Assembly: GCF_000349565.1 (NCBI RefSeq)
Contig: NZ_KB714617.1
Location: 75,195 to 116,687, forward strand
Source: Curtobacterium flaccumfaciens UCD-AKU
GTDB lineage: Bacteria > Actinomycetota > Actinomycetes > Actinomycetales > Microbacteriaceae
Direction of reading: 5' to 3'
DNA: 41,493 bases
This document shows, piece after piece, positions 1 through 9,705 of the stretch. Positions within the stretch are counted from its first letter, which is position 1. Each line of letters begins with the position of its first letter. A model generated the notes under the pieces. It was not told the DNA's origin and made no database searches. It saw only the letters and a program-made list of their open reading frames with translations. The translations under genes were made by a program, and so were the position numbers.

Positions 1-42
1 GAGCCTGCCGTGTCGCGCGCGCCTTCCGCCCGCCGCGGGACG

Positions 43-3000
43 TCAGGTGCCGATGGCCTCGGACCACGCGCGCTCCAGGCCGGCGCGGTCCAGCAGCTCG
101 GACGGACGGACCTCGAGGTCGTCGGCGACGAAGTAGAACACCGCGTCGACCTGGTCGAGCGGCCGTCCGGTGAACTCGGCGTACGCGACGCGGTACAACG
201 CGAGCTGAAGGGTGCGACGAGCCAGGTCGTCTGCCCCCGAGGGAGCCTTGCCCGTCTTCCAGTCGACGACCTCGGCACGCCCGTCGATCTCGTAGACGGC
301 GTCGAGCTTGCACACGACGCTGTGCCCGAGGAACGGGATGTGGATCTCGCGTTCGACCTCGATCGGTGTCAGCCCGGCCCACCGTGAGCGGGCGAACGTC
401 GCCTGGAAGTCCGCGAGTCGGCGGGCGTCGTCGTCGGTGACCACGGCGTCCGGCGATGCGTCGACGAGGTCGTCGGCGTCGAGGTCGAGCTCGCCGTCCC
501 AGACGTCGAGGGTCTCGAGCCTGCCACCGCTCCGCGCCCGTTGCTCCACCCACTGGTGGAAGAGCGTGCCGAGACGGGTGGCACGGTACGGTCGCTCGGG
601 CATCGGCCGGCGGAGCCGCTCGGCCACGGAGTCGGGTTCGGTCAGGTAGTCCTTGAAGCCCGACGCCGGGACGCGGTGCGGGACGGCGACCGCGTGCTTC
701 GTGTTCCGGGTGGCGTGCCGTTCGGCGAGCAGCAGGTCGATGTCGGCGGCGAAGCGCCCGGCGGCTCCGGGGTTCGCGTTCCGCACCCGCTCGGCCGCGG
801 CCAGGACCCGCGGCGCCCGCTGCCCGAACGGCACGTGCGGCCAGGTCTGGGTCGCGCCGCTCTCCCCCATCGGGTTCTCGTCGTGCACCGTCGTCTCCGG
901 GATCGCCGCGCCGTCGATGACGTCGGCGTCCACCAGGTCGCGCAGGTAGCGGCTCGGTTCAGTGGGTCGGACCCCGCCGGCCCAGAACGAGCCGGACACC
1001 AGCAGGTCGTGCTTGGCGCGGGTCAGGGCGACGTAGGTGAGCCGGCGTTCCTCGTCCTCGTTGCGGGCCTTCACCTGTTCCTTGAAGGCGTCGATCGCCG
1101 TGGTGACGTCCTTCTGGGTCTCCTGTCCGCGCCAGGCGAGCCGGGGCAGCTCCGCGGCGTCCCCGCGGAACTCGTACGGCAAACGGCCGAACCCGAGCCA
1201 GCCGGACGAGCCCTCCTGCGGACGCGCGGGCAGACCGCCCTCCACCATCCGGGGCACCGCGACGGCGTCCCACTCGAGCCCCTTGGACCCGTGGATCGTC
1301 AGGATCTGCACGGTGCCGGCCTCGGGCTCCTCGGAACGCGGGCCCATGTCGTCACGCCGGGCTGCGGCGTCGATCCAGCCGAGGAACGAGCCGAGGTCGG
1401 CGCGGTCGTCGGTCGACACGAAGCCGGCGAGCTCGTCGATGAAGGCGTCGAGGTACGCGCCGCTGCCCTGTTCGTGCGCGGCGACCTCGATGTCGAGTCG
1501 CATCTCCTGCACGACGAGCGTCACGAAGTCGACCAGGTCACTCCCCGCGCGTGAGCGGAGCATCGCGAGCTGCCCGCCGAGCGCGCGCATCCGGCTGCGA
1601 CCGGCGGCGGTGATGCCCTCGAGCGCACCGTGCTCGTCGGGCGCGGTCGCGACGAAGTCGAGCGCGTCGACGATCGACCCGTGCTCCCCTGCGGCGACCG
1701 AGGCCCGGAACGCGGCGGTCAGGTCGTCGTCGAGACGCTGCTGGGTGTGGTCGCGCTGGAACAGCCACCGGGCGAGCTGGTGCAGGGCGACGATGTCCGC
1801 CGCCCCGACCCGCCACCGCGAGCCCGCGAGCAGCCGGATCAGGTCGTTGCCGGCCGCCGGGTCGTGCAGCACGCGCAGGCATGCCACCAGGTCGACGATC
1901 TCCGGGCGCTGGAGCAGTCCTCCGGTCCCGAGCACGTGGTACGGCACCCCGCGGGCACCGAGCGCCGCTGTGAACGCCGCGAGGTCCTTCCGGGCCCGCA
2001 GCAGCAGCGCCATCGAGCCCGCCGGGGCCCGCCGGCGGTGGTCCTGGAACCACGCCGCGACCTCGTCGGCCTCTTCCGGCAGGGTCTCGGGGAACACCAC
2101 CCGCACGGTGCCGGCGTCGGCGCCCGGTCGCGGCGAGAGCCGTTCGACGTCGACCTCGGACGCCTCGGACAGCGGCGCCACGATCGCGTTCGCCCCCGCG
2201 AGCACGTCGACCGGGTTCCGCCAGCTCGTCGACAGCGCGAAGGTCACCGGCTCGGCCACGCCGGGTTCGTCGCCCCCGAAGTCGTGCGGGAACCGGGCGA
2301 GGTTCGCCGCACTCGCCCCACGGAACCCGTAGATCGACTGGTGTGGGTCGCCGACCGCCATCACCGAGTGCCCGCGGAACAGCCGGGCGAGGAACCGGGT
2401 CTGCACCACCGAGGTGTCCTGGTACTCGTCGAGGAGCACCACGCCGTACCGACTCCGCAGGTCGTCGACGACGCGCGGTGCCGACTCGGCCGCGGCGAGC
2501 GCCAGGGCGATCTGGTCGGAGAACTCCACGAACCCGCGGTCGACCTTCTGTCGACGGAACTCGGCGACCAGGTCGGCCAGGGGTTCGAGGGCGCCGATGG
2601 CGGCGACCGCGTCGGTGATCGCCTTGTACGGCTTGCCCCGGTTGCCGGGGAGTTCGAGCAGCTCGGAGAACTCGATGGCGAACCGGCGCAGGTCTTCTGG
2701 TTCGACGAGGTGTTCGGAGGTGGCGCCGGCGAGCGCGACCACGGCGGCGGTCAGGGTGTCGACGTCGCGGTCGAGTCCGGCGAGCCGGTCGTCGCGGGCG
2801 GCCACCACGACCCGACGGGCGAGCTGCCAGGCCGAGGGTTCGGTCAGCACCTGGGACTCGCCGTCGCGGCCGACGAGCAGGGCGTTCTCGCGGAAGACCG
2901 CGTTCGCGAAGGCGTTGTACGTCGAGACGGTGGGCGCTTCGAAGGCGTCCCCCGGGGTGATCAGCCCGACGTCCTCGAGCGCGCGGATGCGGTCGTTGAT

Positions 3001-3297
3001 GCGGACCGACAGTTCGCCGGCGGCCTTGCGGGTGAAGGTCAGGCCGAGGACCTCGTCGGGGCGGACGAGCCCGTTGGCCAGCAGCCAGACCACGCGCGAG
3101 GCCATCGTCTCGGTCTTCCCGCTGCCCGCTCCGGCGACGACCAGCGCAGGCACGAGCGGCGACTCGATGACGGCGCGCTGCTGGGCGGTGGGACGGGGGC
3201 GGCCCAGCGCGTCGGCGATGGCGTCGGCACCGTGCCGGATGACGGGCGGCGCAGCAGCAGCAGCAGCCGTGTCGGTCGTCTCGGTCGGGTCGCTCAC
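43..3297 (-). CDS. adnB: AdnB-like helicase-nuclease subunit (UvrD-type motor plus RecB-type nuclease)
   Basis: The 1084-aa protein is a superfamily 1A helicase with a C-terminal PD-(D/E)XK nuclease. Visible motifs are Walker A AGAGSGKT (residues 55-62), motif II DEYQD (290-294), motif III GDPHQSIYGFRGA (316-328) and a nuclease core VVDWKTGK with Asp1012 and Lys1014. All motor motifs look intact, so this should be an active ATPase subunit. In mycobacteria AdnA and AdnB form a heterodimer that resects double-strand breaks; the length and gene order fit AdnB. The GTG start overlaps the stop of the upstream adnA-like gene by 4 nt (GTGA), which indicates translational coupling. The reading frame stays open far upstream to about 5286, but that part lies inside adnA in another frame and is a high-GC artefact. 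The call is secure for family and good for subunit identity. Confidence 0.9.
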   Translation of the reverse strand: MSDPTETTDTAAAAAAPPVIRHGADAIADALGRPRPTAQQRAVIESPLVPALVVAGAGSGKTETMASRVVWLLANGLVRPDEVLGLTFTRKAAGELSVRINDRIRALEDVGLITPGDAFEAPTVSTYNAFANAVFRENALLVGRDGESQVLTEPSAWQLARRVVVAARDDRLAGLDRDVDTLTAAVVALAGATSEHLVEPEDLRRFAIEFSELLELPGNRGKPYKAITDAVAAIGALEPLADLVAEFRRQKVDRGFVEFSDQIALALAAAESAPRVVDDLRSRYGVVLLDEYQDTSVVQTRFLARLFRGHSVMAVGDPHQSIYGFRGASAANLARFPHDFGGDEPGVAEPVTFALSTSWRNPVDVLAGANAIVAPLSEASEVDVERLSPRPGADAGTVRVVFPETLPEEADEVAAWFQDHRRRAPAGSMALLLRARKDLAAFTAALGARGVPYHVLGTGGLLQRPEIVDLVACLRVLHDPAAGNDLIRLLAGSRWRVGAADIVALHQLARWLFQRDHTQQRLDDDLTAAFRASVAAGEHGSIVDALDFVATAPDEHGALEGITAAGRSRMRALGGQLAMLRSRAGSDLVDFVTLVVQEMRLDIEVAAHEQGSGAYLDAFIDELAGFVSTDDRADLGSFLGWIDAAARRDDMGPRSEEPEAGTVQILTIHGSKGLEWDAVAVPRMVEGGLPARPQEGSSGWLGFGRLPYEFRGDAAELPRLAWRGQETQKDVTTAIDAFKEQVKARNEDEERRLTYVALTRAKHDLLVSGSFWAGGVRPTEPSRYLRDLVDADVIDGAAIPETTVHDENPMGESGATQTWPHVPFGQRAPRVLAAAERVRNANPGAAGRFAADIDLLLAERHATRNTKHAVAVPHRVPASGFKDYLTEPDSVAERLRRPMPERPYRATRLGTLFHQWVEQRARSGGRLETLDVWDGELDLDADDLVDASPDAVVTDDDARRLADFQATFARSRWAGLTPIEVEREIHIPFLGHSVVCKLDAVYEIDGRAEVVDWKTGKAPSGADDLARRTLQLALYRVAYAEFTGRPLDQVDAVFYFVADDLEVRPSELLDRAGLERAWSEAIGT

Positions 3298-6200
3298 CAG
3301 GTCACCTCCGCCACCACGTGGATCCGGCACTCGACCCCGGTCCGGGCCTTCTCGCAGTGGTCGTCCACGTTCGCCACGAACGTCCGGCCGGCCATGCCCC
3401 GCGCCACACCGTGCAGGCGCTCGCGGTACGCCTCGCGCGCCTCGGCGTCGAACGCGTGCTGCGTCCGCTCCGAGAAAGCGTGGCCACCGCGGGGGTTCTG
3501 GACGAAGACCAGCCGCGCATCGGTCATCGGGGAGCCGGCGGGTACACCGTCGACCGCGCCGTCCTCGACCGCGAGTTGGTAGGCACCGAGCTGCGGGTGT
3601 TCCGGCATGTCGTTCTTCTCGCTGGGCATCGAGCGGCCGGTCTTCAGGTCGACGACGCTGACCCGGCCATCGGGGTCGACCTCGATGCGGTCGATGCTCC
3701 CCCGGATGCGTGCTGGACCGGTCACGAGCGCGAACGAGGTCTCGGCGCCGAGCAACTGGCGCCCGGCGCTGGCGAAGGTGCGGAGGTAGTCGCTCAGTCC
3801 CTCGATCATCCGCCGCGTCCGCGCGCGCTCGCGGTCGGCGACCCAGGGCGACTCGAACGTGAGCTCGTCCCACCGTGACTCGACCCGCTCCCACAGCGAC
3901 TCGACGTCGATCTCGGTGGCGTGCTCCATCGCTTCGTGCACGATGGTGCCGATGCCCATCGCCGGGCTCGGGACACCGCCACCGAAGGTCTGCGCGAACC
4001 AGTGCACCGGGCACTCCTCGAAGGTGCCGATCCGTGACGGCGACACCGACACGGCCGGCGCGACGGGCTCCCCGCCCTCGACCTCGGGCACGGGCTCGGC
4101 GTCGAGGTCGACCAGGGGTTCGTCGGTGGTCGGCTCGGCGAGTCCGTACCACTCGTCCGGAGCCGCCCCGGGTACCTCTGCCTCGGCCAGGCGGGCCAAC
4201 GCGGACGCGGCTTCGTGGTCGCCGGAGCCCACCACCCGTCGGCGCAGCGACCCGGCGAGCCCGCGCAGCGAGAGTGGATGAACGGTCGGCTGGCGGTCCG
4301 GCGGGACCGGGACGAGACGGACGAAGGGCGACGGTGACTCGTCGTCGTTCGCGACGGTGCCGATGACGACCTGCGTGGTCGCGCGGGACACCGCCCGGGC
4401 GAAGAGTCGGAGTTCGTCGGCGACGACGGCGGCGCGGTCGTCGATGGGCGAACGCTCGACACCGGCGGCCGCGCGCACCAGGCCGTCCGGGTCGAGCAGG
4501 CTGCCGCGCACCCGGGTGTTCGGCCAGACACCGTCCTGCAGGCCGAGCACCACGACCACGTCGCACTCGAGTCCGATCGTCGCCGAGGGGGTCAGCACCC
4601 GCACACGGCCGGCGGTCCGGTCGGGGCCGATCGAGTCCTCGGGCAGGTCGGCACCGAGCAGGTCGTCGACGAAGACCCGCGCGGGGGCGTCCGGCGTGCG
4701 CTCGACGAAGCGCTTGGCGGCGGTGAACAGGCCGACGACGGCGTCCAGGTGGCGGTCGGCCTCCCCCGCACCCACACCACCGGCGGCGGACTGGGCACCC
4801 CACGACTTCGCGAGGCCACTGCGTTCCCAGAGCCCCCAGAGGATCTCCTCGATGCTCGACCCCGCATCGGCGTCGGCACGCGCCTGTACCAGGCTCCGGG
4901 CAAGTCGGGTCGCACGCCGCGCGAACCCGGCGTCGACCGTCGCCAGTCGCTCCGGTGCGCCCAGCGCCTCGACCAGCAGTTCGTCGGCGGTGCGGCTGCC
5001 GTCGCCCGCGAGCTCCTCGCGCCGCAGTGCGAGCCGGAGTCTGCGCATCGCCAGGGTGTCGAGGCCGCCGAGGGGACCCGTGGCGAACGCGGTGGCCAGG
5101 GCGGCGTCGAGCGGCAGGACGTCGAGCGCCACCGCAGCCGCGTCGAGCAGCGCCCGCGCCGCGGAGTCGTCGCGCGGACGGACGGGCGCCGCGCCGGCGG
5201 TCGCCGGGACCTCGGCCACGGAGAGCGCCCGCACGAGTTCCGGGATGGCAGCGCCGCTCCGGGTGACCACGGCCATCCGGTGCCACGGCACGCCGTCCAG
5301 CAGGCGGTGTTCGCGGAGTCGACGAGCGATCGCGACCACGAGGGCGGACCGGCTGGCAGCCTCGAGGTGGACGACGGCGTCGGACCGCGCGTCCTGGTGG
5401 CTCGCCGCGGCGCTTCTCTGTCGCCCGGCCGCCGCGGTGCCGATGCGGCCCGTGATGCCGGAGACCAGGGCGCGGATCGGCGCGGGGTGCCGGTGCACGG
5501 CGCCGAGGAACAGCTCGTCGACGCGGTCCACCCCGAGTCGCACGGCGAGCCGTCCGAGCACGTCCGGTTCGGCGCCGCGGAACGCCGAGGCAGCGATGTC
5601 CGGGTCGCCGAACGCGACGATCTGCACCCCGGAACGCGCGAGGGCTCCGAGCAGGGCGATCTCGCCCTCCACCAGTTCTTGCGTGTCGTCGACGACGACC
5701 AGCCGCAGGGCGGCGATGCTCGCGGGGAGCTCGTGCCGCAGCACCGCGGCGGTGGCGTACGCCACGAGCTCGCCGGAGTCGAGTCCGGTCGGCCGGAACG
5801 CGGTGACCGAGGCGCGGTAGTCGTCGACGAAGTCACCCACGGCGTGCCACTCGGGTCGACCGAGCTCGTCGCCGAGTTCGCGCATGTCGTCGGGCTCGAC
5901 ACCAGCGGCGACAGCGCGCATCATCACGTCGCGGAGTGCGGTGCGGAACCCGGCGCGTTCACGGACGACCGCGGTGATCGGGTCGGGCCAGGCCGGACCG
6001 GCTGCGTCGAGTTCGTGCCCGGCGAGCAGGTCCGCGATGATCCGGTCCTGCTCGCCACCGGTCAGCAGCGTCGGGGGTTCCTGCCCCTGCACCGCCGCCG
6101 CGTGCGTGACGATCTGGAACGCCAGGGAGTTCACGGTGCGTGCGAGGGCCCCGGGAACGACCCGGTCGACCGTCCGCGCCAGTCGGTCGCGCAGCGCCGT

Positions 6201-6449
6201 CGCCGCTGTGCGTGCAGAGGTCAGTGCCAGGACCGTCGCGTGCCCGTCCGGGGTGATCGCATCGCGGCGGTGCAGGCGGTCGGCGACCAGGCGAGCGAGC
6301 GTGGTCGTCTTGCCGCTGCCCGGGGCGCCGATCACCGCACCGTGGCGGCCGTCCGGCAAGGCGAGCACCGCAGCCTGCGAGGGGTCGTCGACCAGTGCGC
6401 GCGCGAACCCGGTGTCTTCGGGAGCGGGCATCAGCGTGGTCTGCGGCAC
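3294..6449 (-). CDS. adnA: AdnA-like helicase-nuclease subunit with degenerate motor motifs
   Basis: The 1051-aa protein is the likely AdnB partner. It has Walker A GAPGSGKT (41-48), but motif II reads DDTQ (254-257) rather than DEYQ, and the motif III region reads GDPDIAASAFRGA (281-293), without the usual Gln. The motor may therefore be weak or regulatory, as reported for mycobacterial AdnA. The C-terminal nuclease core is VVDLKTGR with Asp934 and Lys936. Three cysteines are placed like AddB/AdnA iron-sulfur ligands (Cys813, Cys1032, Cys1041); a fourth is not obvious. The GTG start is chosen because TACCGT lies 6 nt upstream, a leaderless arrangement; an in-frame ATG six codons later is the alternative. 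It forms an operon with adnB and is divergent from the DUF3107 gene. Confidence 0.88.
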   Translation of the reverse strand: MPQTTLMPAPEDTGFARALVDDPSQAAVLALPDGRHGAVIGAPGSGKTTTLARLVADRLHRRDAITPDGHATVLALTSARTAATALRDRLARTVDRVVPGALARTVNSLAFQIVTHAAAVQGQEPPTLLTGGEQDRIIADLLAGHELDAAGPAWPDPITAVVRERAGFRTALRDVMMRAVAAGVEPDDMRELGDELGRPEWHAVGDFVDDYRASVTAFRPTGLDSGELVAYATAAVLRHELPASIAALRLVVVDDTQELVEGEIALLGALARSGVQIVAFGDPDIAASAFRGAEPDVLGRLAVRLGVDRVDELFLGAVHRHPAPIRALVSGITGRIGTAAAGRQRSAAASHQDARSDAVVHLEAASRSALVVAIARRLREHRLLDGVPWHRMAVVTRSGAAIPELVRALSVAEVPATAGAAPVRPRDDSAARALLDAAAVALDVLPLDAALATAFATGPLGGLDTLAMRRLRLALRREELAGDGSRTADELLVEALGAPERLATVDAGFARRATRLARSLVQARADADAGSSIEEILWGLWERSGLAKSWGAQSAAGGVGAGEADRHLDAVVGLFTAAKRFVERTPDAPARVFVDDLLGADLPEDSIGPDRTAGRVRVLTPSATIGLECDVVVVLGLQDGVWPNTRVRGSLLDPDGLVRAAAGVERSPIDDRAAVVADELRLFARAVSRATTQVVIGTVANDDESPSPFVRLVPVPPDRQPTVHPLSLRGLAGSLRRRVVGSGDHEAASALARLAEAEVPGAAPDEWYGLAEPTTDEPLVDLDAEPVPEVEGGEPVAPAVSVSPSRIGTFEECPVHWFAQTFGGGVPSPAMGIGTIVHEAMEHATEIDVESLWERVESRWDELTFESPWVADRERARTRRMIEGLSDYLRTFASAGRQLLGAETSFALVTGPARIRGSIDRIEVDPDGRVSVVDLKTGRSMPSEKNDMPEHPQLGAYQLAVEDGAVDGVPAGSPMTDARLVFVQNPRGGHAFSERTQHAFDAEAREAYRERLHGVARGMAGRTFVANVDDHCEKARTGVECRIHVVAEVTW

Positions 6450-6577
6450 GCTCGTACGGTACCGAGGACCGCCGACAGCACCGCCCCGGACGCGCGGGGC
6501 ACCGGTCGTCCGACCGCCCGAGTGCGCCCGCGGCGAACGGCCGATGCCGCACGGGACCGCTCGGATACGCTGTGCTC
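6450..6577. promoter_or_regulatory. Divergent promoter region, adnA / DUF3107
   Basis: Two -10 boxes face outward. TACCGT (minus strand, 6461-6456) is 6 nt before the adnA GTG, and TACGCT (plus strand, 6566-6571) is 6 nt before the DUF3107 GTG. Neither gene has a purine-rich ribosome binding site, so both transcripts are probably leaderless. No clear -35 elements or operators were seen. Confidence 0.6.
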
Positions 6578-6802
6578 GTGGACATCAAGATCGGCATCAT
6601 CAACAGCCCGCGCGAGATCGCGTTCGAGACCGCCCAGACCGCGGACGAGGTCGAGAAGGCCGTGTCCGAGGCGCTCACCGCGAAGTCGACGCACCTGTCG
6701 CTGCAGGACGACAAGGGCCGTCGCTTCATCGTCCCCGTCTCGGCCCTGGCGTACGTCGAGGTCGGCGCGGAAGAGGCACGGCGCATCGGCTTCGTCGCCT
6801 GA
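6578..6802 (+). CDS. DUF3107 family protein (mycobacterial TB9.4-like)
   Basis: This 74-aa protein begins with VDIKIGIINSPREIAFE and ends with VEVGAEEARRIGFVA, which matches the small conserved actinobacterial DUF3107 family (TB9.4/Rv3208A in M. tuberculosis, from memory). No membrane segment or signal peptide is present. The fold looks alternating beta/alpha, and no catalytic motif is recognisable, so the function is unknown. The GTG start follows a TACGCT -10 box by 6 nt. A longer upstream reading in the same frame lacks conserved sequence and was not used. The next gene starts 4 nt after the stop, so the two are probably co-transcribed. Its position beside adnAB and near the MiaE_2 and DEAD-box genes matches the mycobacterial neighbourhood. 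Confidence 0.85.
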   Translation: MDIKIGIINSPREIAFETAQTADEVEKAVSEALTAKSTHLSLQDDKGRRFIVPVSALAYVEVGAEEARRIGFVA

Positions 6803-6806
6803 CGAC

Positions 6807-7103
6807 GTGGAACTGCTCTTCGCCGTCCTCGGCGGCATCATCATCGGCGCGGTCGCGCACGTGATCCTGCCGTGGCGGTCGAACCGCGGCGTGCTCGTCG
6901 GTCCCGCTGCCGGCGGCATCGCCGCAGCCGTCCTGTGGGAAGCGCTGACCTGGGCCGGGTGGCGGTACGACGGCACCTGGATCTGGGTCGTGGCCCTCGT
7001 GGGGGCCGGCGTGGTCTCGGTCATGGTCGAGTGGCTCCTCGGAACCCGGCGCGACAAGGGCGACGCCGCGTACTACGAGCAGCTCAAGACGCGCGGCGCC
7101 TGA
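6807..7103 (+). CDS. Small integral membrane protein
   Basis: The 98-aa product begins GTG-GAA-CTG (MELLFAVLGG). It has three hydrophobic stretches at about residues 2-20, 29-48 and 58-78, followed by a short charged cytoplasmic-type tail (RRDKGDAAYYEQLKTRG). The start lies 4 nt after the DUF3107 stop, so the pair looks like an operon. I do not recognise a named domain. The reading frame is open far upstream, but that part lies antisense to adnA and is a shadow. It could be a membrane partner of the DUF3107 protein, though only the adjacency suggests this. Confidence 0.7.
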   Translation: MELLFAVLGGIIIGAVAHVILPWRSNRGVLVGPAAGGIAAAVLWEALTWAGWRYDGTWIWVVALVGAGVVSVMVEWLLGTRRDKGDAAYYEQLKTRGA

Positions 7104-7104
7104 C

Positions 7105-7188
7105 ACCCGAGCAAGCCCGACACCCGAGCAAGCCAACGATCGAGCAAGCGTGACGCTCGATCAAGCGTGAAGCTCGAGCGAGCCTGCC
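7105..7188. repeat. Degenerate 17-bp tandem repeat with an embedded hairpin
   Basis: About five diverged units built on GAGCAAGC fill the space between two convergent genes. CAAGCGTGA recurs at 7145-7153 and 7162-7170, exactly 17 bp apart. Within the array GATCGAGC (7138-7145) pairs with GCTCGATC (7155-7162) across a 9-nt loop. The array could serve as a bidirectional terminator, but there is no T-run. Confidence 0.65.
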
Positions 7189-7190
7189 GC

Positions 7191-7907
7191 TCAAGCCGTC
7201 AGGCCGAGCGCGTCCATCCGTCGGGTGTGCGCGGCGATGAGCTCGGTCCAGACCGGCTCCAGTCGCTCCTGGTCCTCACGGGCGTGCGACGCCAGGGCGG
7301 ACCGGGCGACGAGCAGGGTGTCGCCCACCAGACGCCGTCCCCACATCGCCAGGCGCGATCCGATCTGCGGGTCGTCCTCGATGTGGGCAGTGAGCTCCTC
7401 GACGACCGCCGCTTCCTCGCGCGCGTCGAACACCGAACGCAGCCGCTGCCGCACGTCGATCGGCAGCGAGCGGAGCAGGTTGCCGAACAGGTCGTTCAGG
7501 ATGCCTGCCGTCACGTAGCCGGTGAGCATCGACTCGTACCAGTCGGCACCGCTCGTCCGTTCGAGGAACAGGTCGATCGCCTCGCGGTGCGGTGCCATCA
7601 GCGCCGCCGGGTCCCCGCCGGTCCGCTCGATCTCGGCCACGATCGTGCGGTGCCGCTCGAGCGCCGTAGTCGCGAGCACCCCGGTGACCAGACGGCCGGA
7701 GAGCGTCGGTGCCGAAGCACCGGCTCGTCCCATCGTCTCGTAGACGGAGAGCTGCAGGTAGGCAGCCTGCCCCAGGTAGACGTCGAGCTCCGGGGTGACG
7801 TCGTCGAGCGCGAGCCGCTTGACCTGTGCTGCTCCGCGCGGGTTCCGCGACGCGAGCCATGCGGCAGCGAGCTGCGCCGCGCGCTTCCGGTTCCACCACG
7901 ACACCAC
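7191..7907 (-). CDS. Ferritin-like MiaE_2-type protein
   Basis: This 238-aa, largely helical protein resembles the actinobacterial ferritin-like / MiaE_2 family (Rv3210c in M. tuberculosis, by neighbourhood and memory). Acidic and histidine residues on successive helices, such as YETM, LERHRTIVAEIE, HREAIDLFLER and WYESMLTGYV, suit a four-helix di-iron scaffold, but I cannot assign the metal ligands with certainty. No signal peptide or membrane helix is present. The first of two consecutive GTG codons is used as start, because TATGCT lies 6 nt upstream (leaderless). The gene is convergent with the small membrane protein and divergent from the DEAD-box helicase, the same order as in mycobacteria. 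The tRNA-hydroxylase activity implied by the family name is not demonstrated for this branch. Confidence 0.72.
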   Translation of the reverse strand: MVSWWNRKRAAQLAAAWLASRNPRGAAQVKRLALDDVTPELDVYLGQAAYLQLSVYETMGRAGASAPTLSGRLVTGVLATTALERHRTIVAEIERTGGDPAALMAPHREAIDLFLERTSGADWYESMLTGYVTAGILNDLFGNLLRSLPIDVRQRLRSVFDAREEAAVVEELTAHIEDDPQIGSRLAMWGRRLVGDTLLVARSALASHAREDQERLEPVWTELIAAHTRRMDALGLTA

Positions 7908-7930
7908 CCGACCAGCATAGAGGGCACCCG

Positions 7931-8029
7931 CCGGTCACCCGCCCGACGCCCAGCGGCGCCAGCCGGTCACCCGCCCCGACGCCCAGCGGCACCCGCCGGG
8001 TGCCCGCGCCGACGTCCAGCGGCACCCCG
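7931..8029. repeat. Three tandem copies of a ~33-bp GC-rich repeat
   Basis: Units run 7931-7962, 7963-7995 and 7996-8029. Each begins CCGG-T/G, contains CCGACG(C/T)CCAGCGGC near the middle and ends in an A/C-rich stretch. Copies 1 and 2 are nearly identical and copy 3 is more diverged. The array lies between the divergent MiaE_2-type and DEAD-box genes, upstream of both promoters. There are no spacers, so it is not a CRISPR array. Confidence 0.75.
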
Positions 8030-8095
8030 GAGTGCCCCGGACCACGCGCCCGTCGGTAGACTGGCCCGGACTTCCACCAGAACTAAGGTGATTCT

Positions 8096-9601
<1,506 letters not shown>

Positions 9602-9613
9602 CGCCTCCAGACC

Positions 9614-9645
9614 GAAGGGCCCGTCGCTGACGCGACGGGCCCTTC
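9614..9645. terminator. Hairpin terminator between DEAD-box helicase and PHP gene
   Basis: A perfect 14-bp stem (GAAGGGCCCGTCGC, loop TGAC, GCGACGGGCCCTTC) starts 12 nt after the helicase stop. It sits between convergent genes and may work in both directions. There is only a weak T-rich tail on the plus strand. Confidence 0.85.
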
Positions 9646-9705
9646 GTCGTCCCCACCTGCCCCCCCCCGAGCGAGGTGTGTCGCTTCGGTGAGACGAGCC
9701 TCGGG

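Noticed and set aside
1630..3582. 650-aa open frame on the plus strand opposite adnB
   Set aside because: Composition is that of an antisense high-GC shadow, and the minus strand holds clear helicase motifs.
3298..5286. Upstream continuation of the adnB frame to 5286 as a 1747-aa protein
   Set aside because: The extra 663 residues are Arg/Gly/Ala-rich without domains and lie inside adnA in another frame; the adnB domain begins right after the GTG at 3297.
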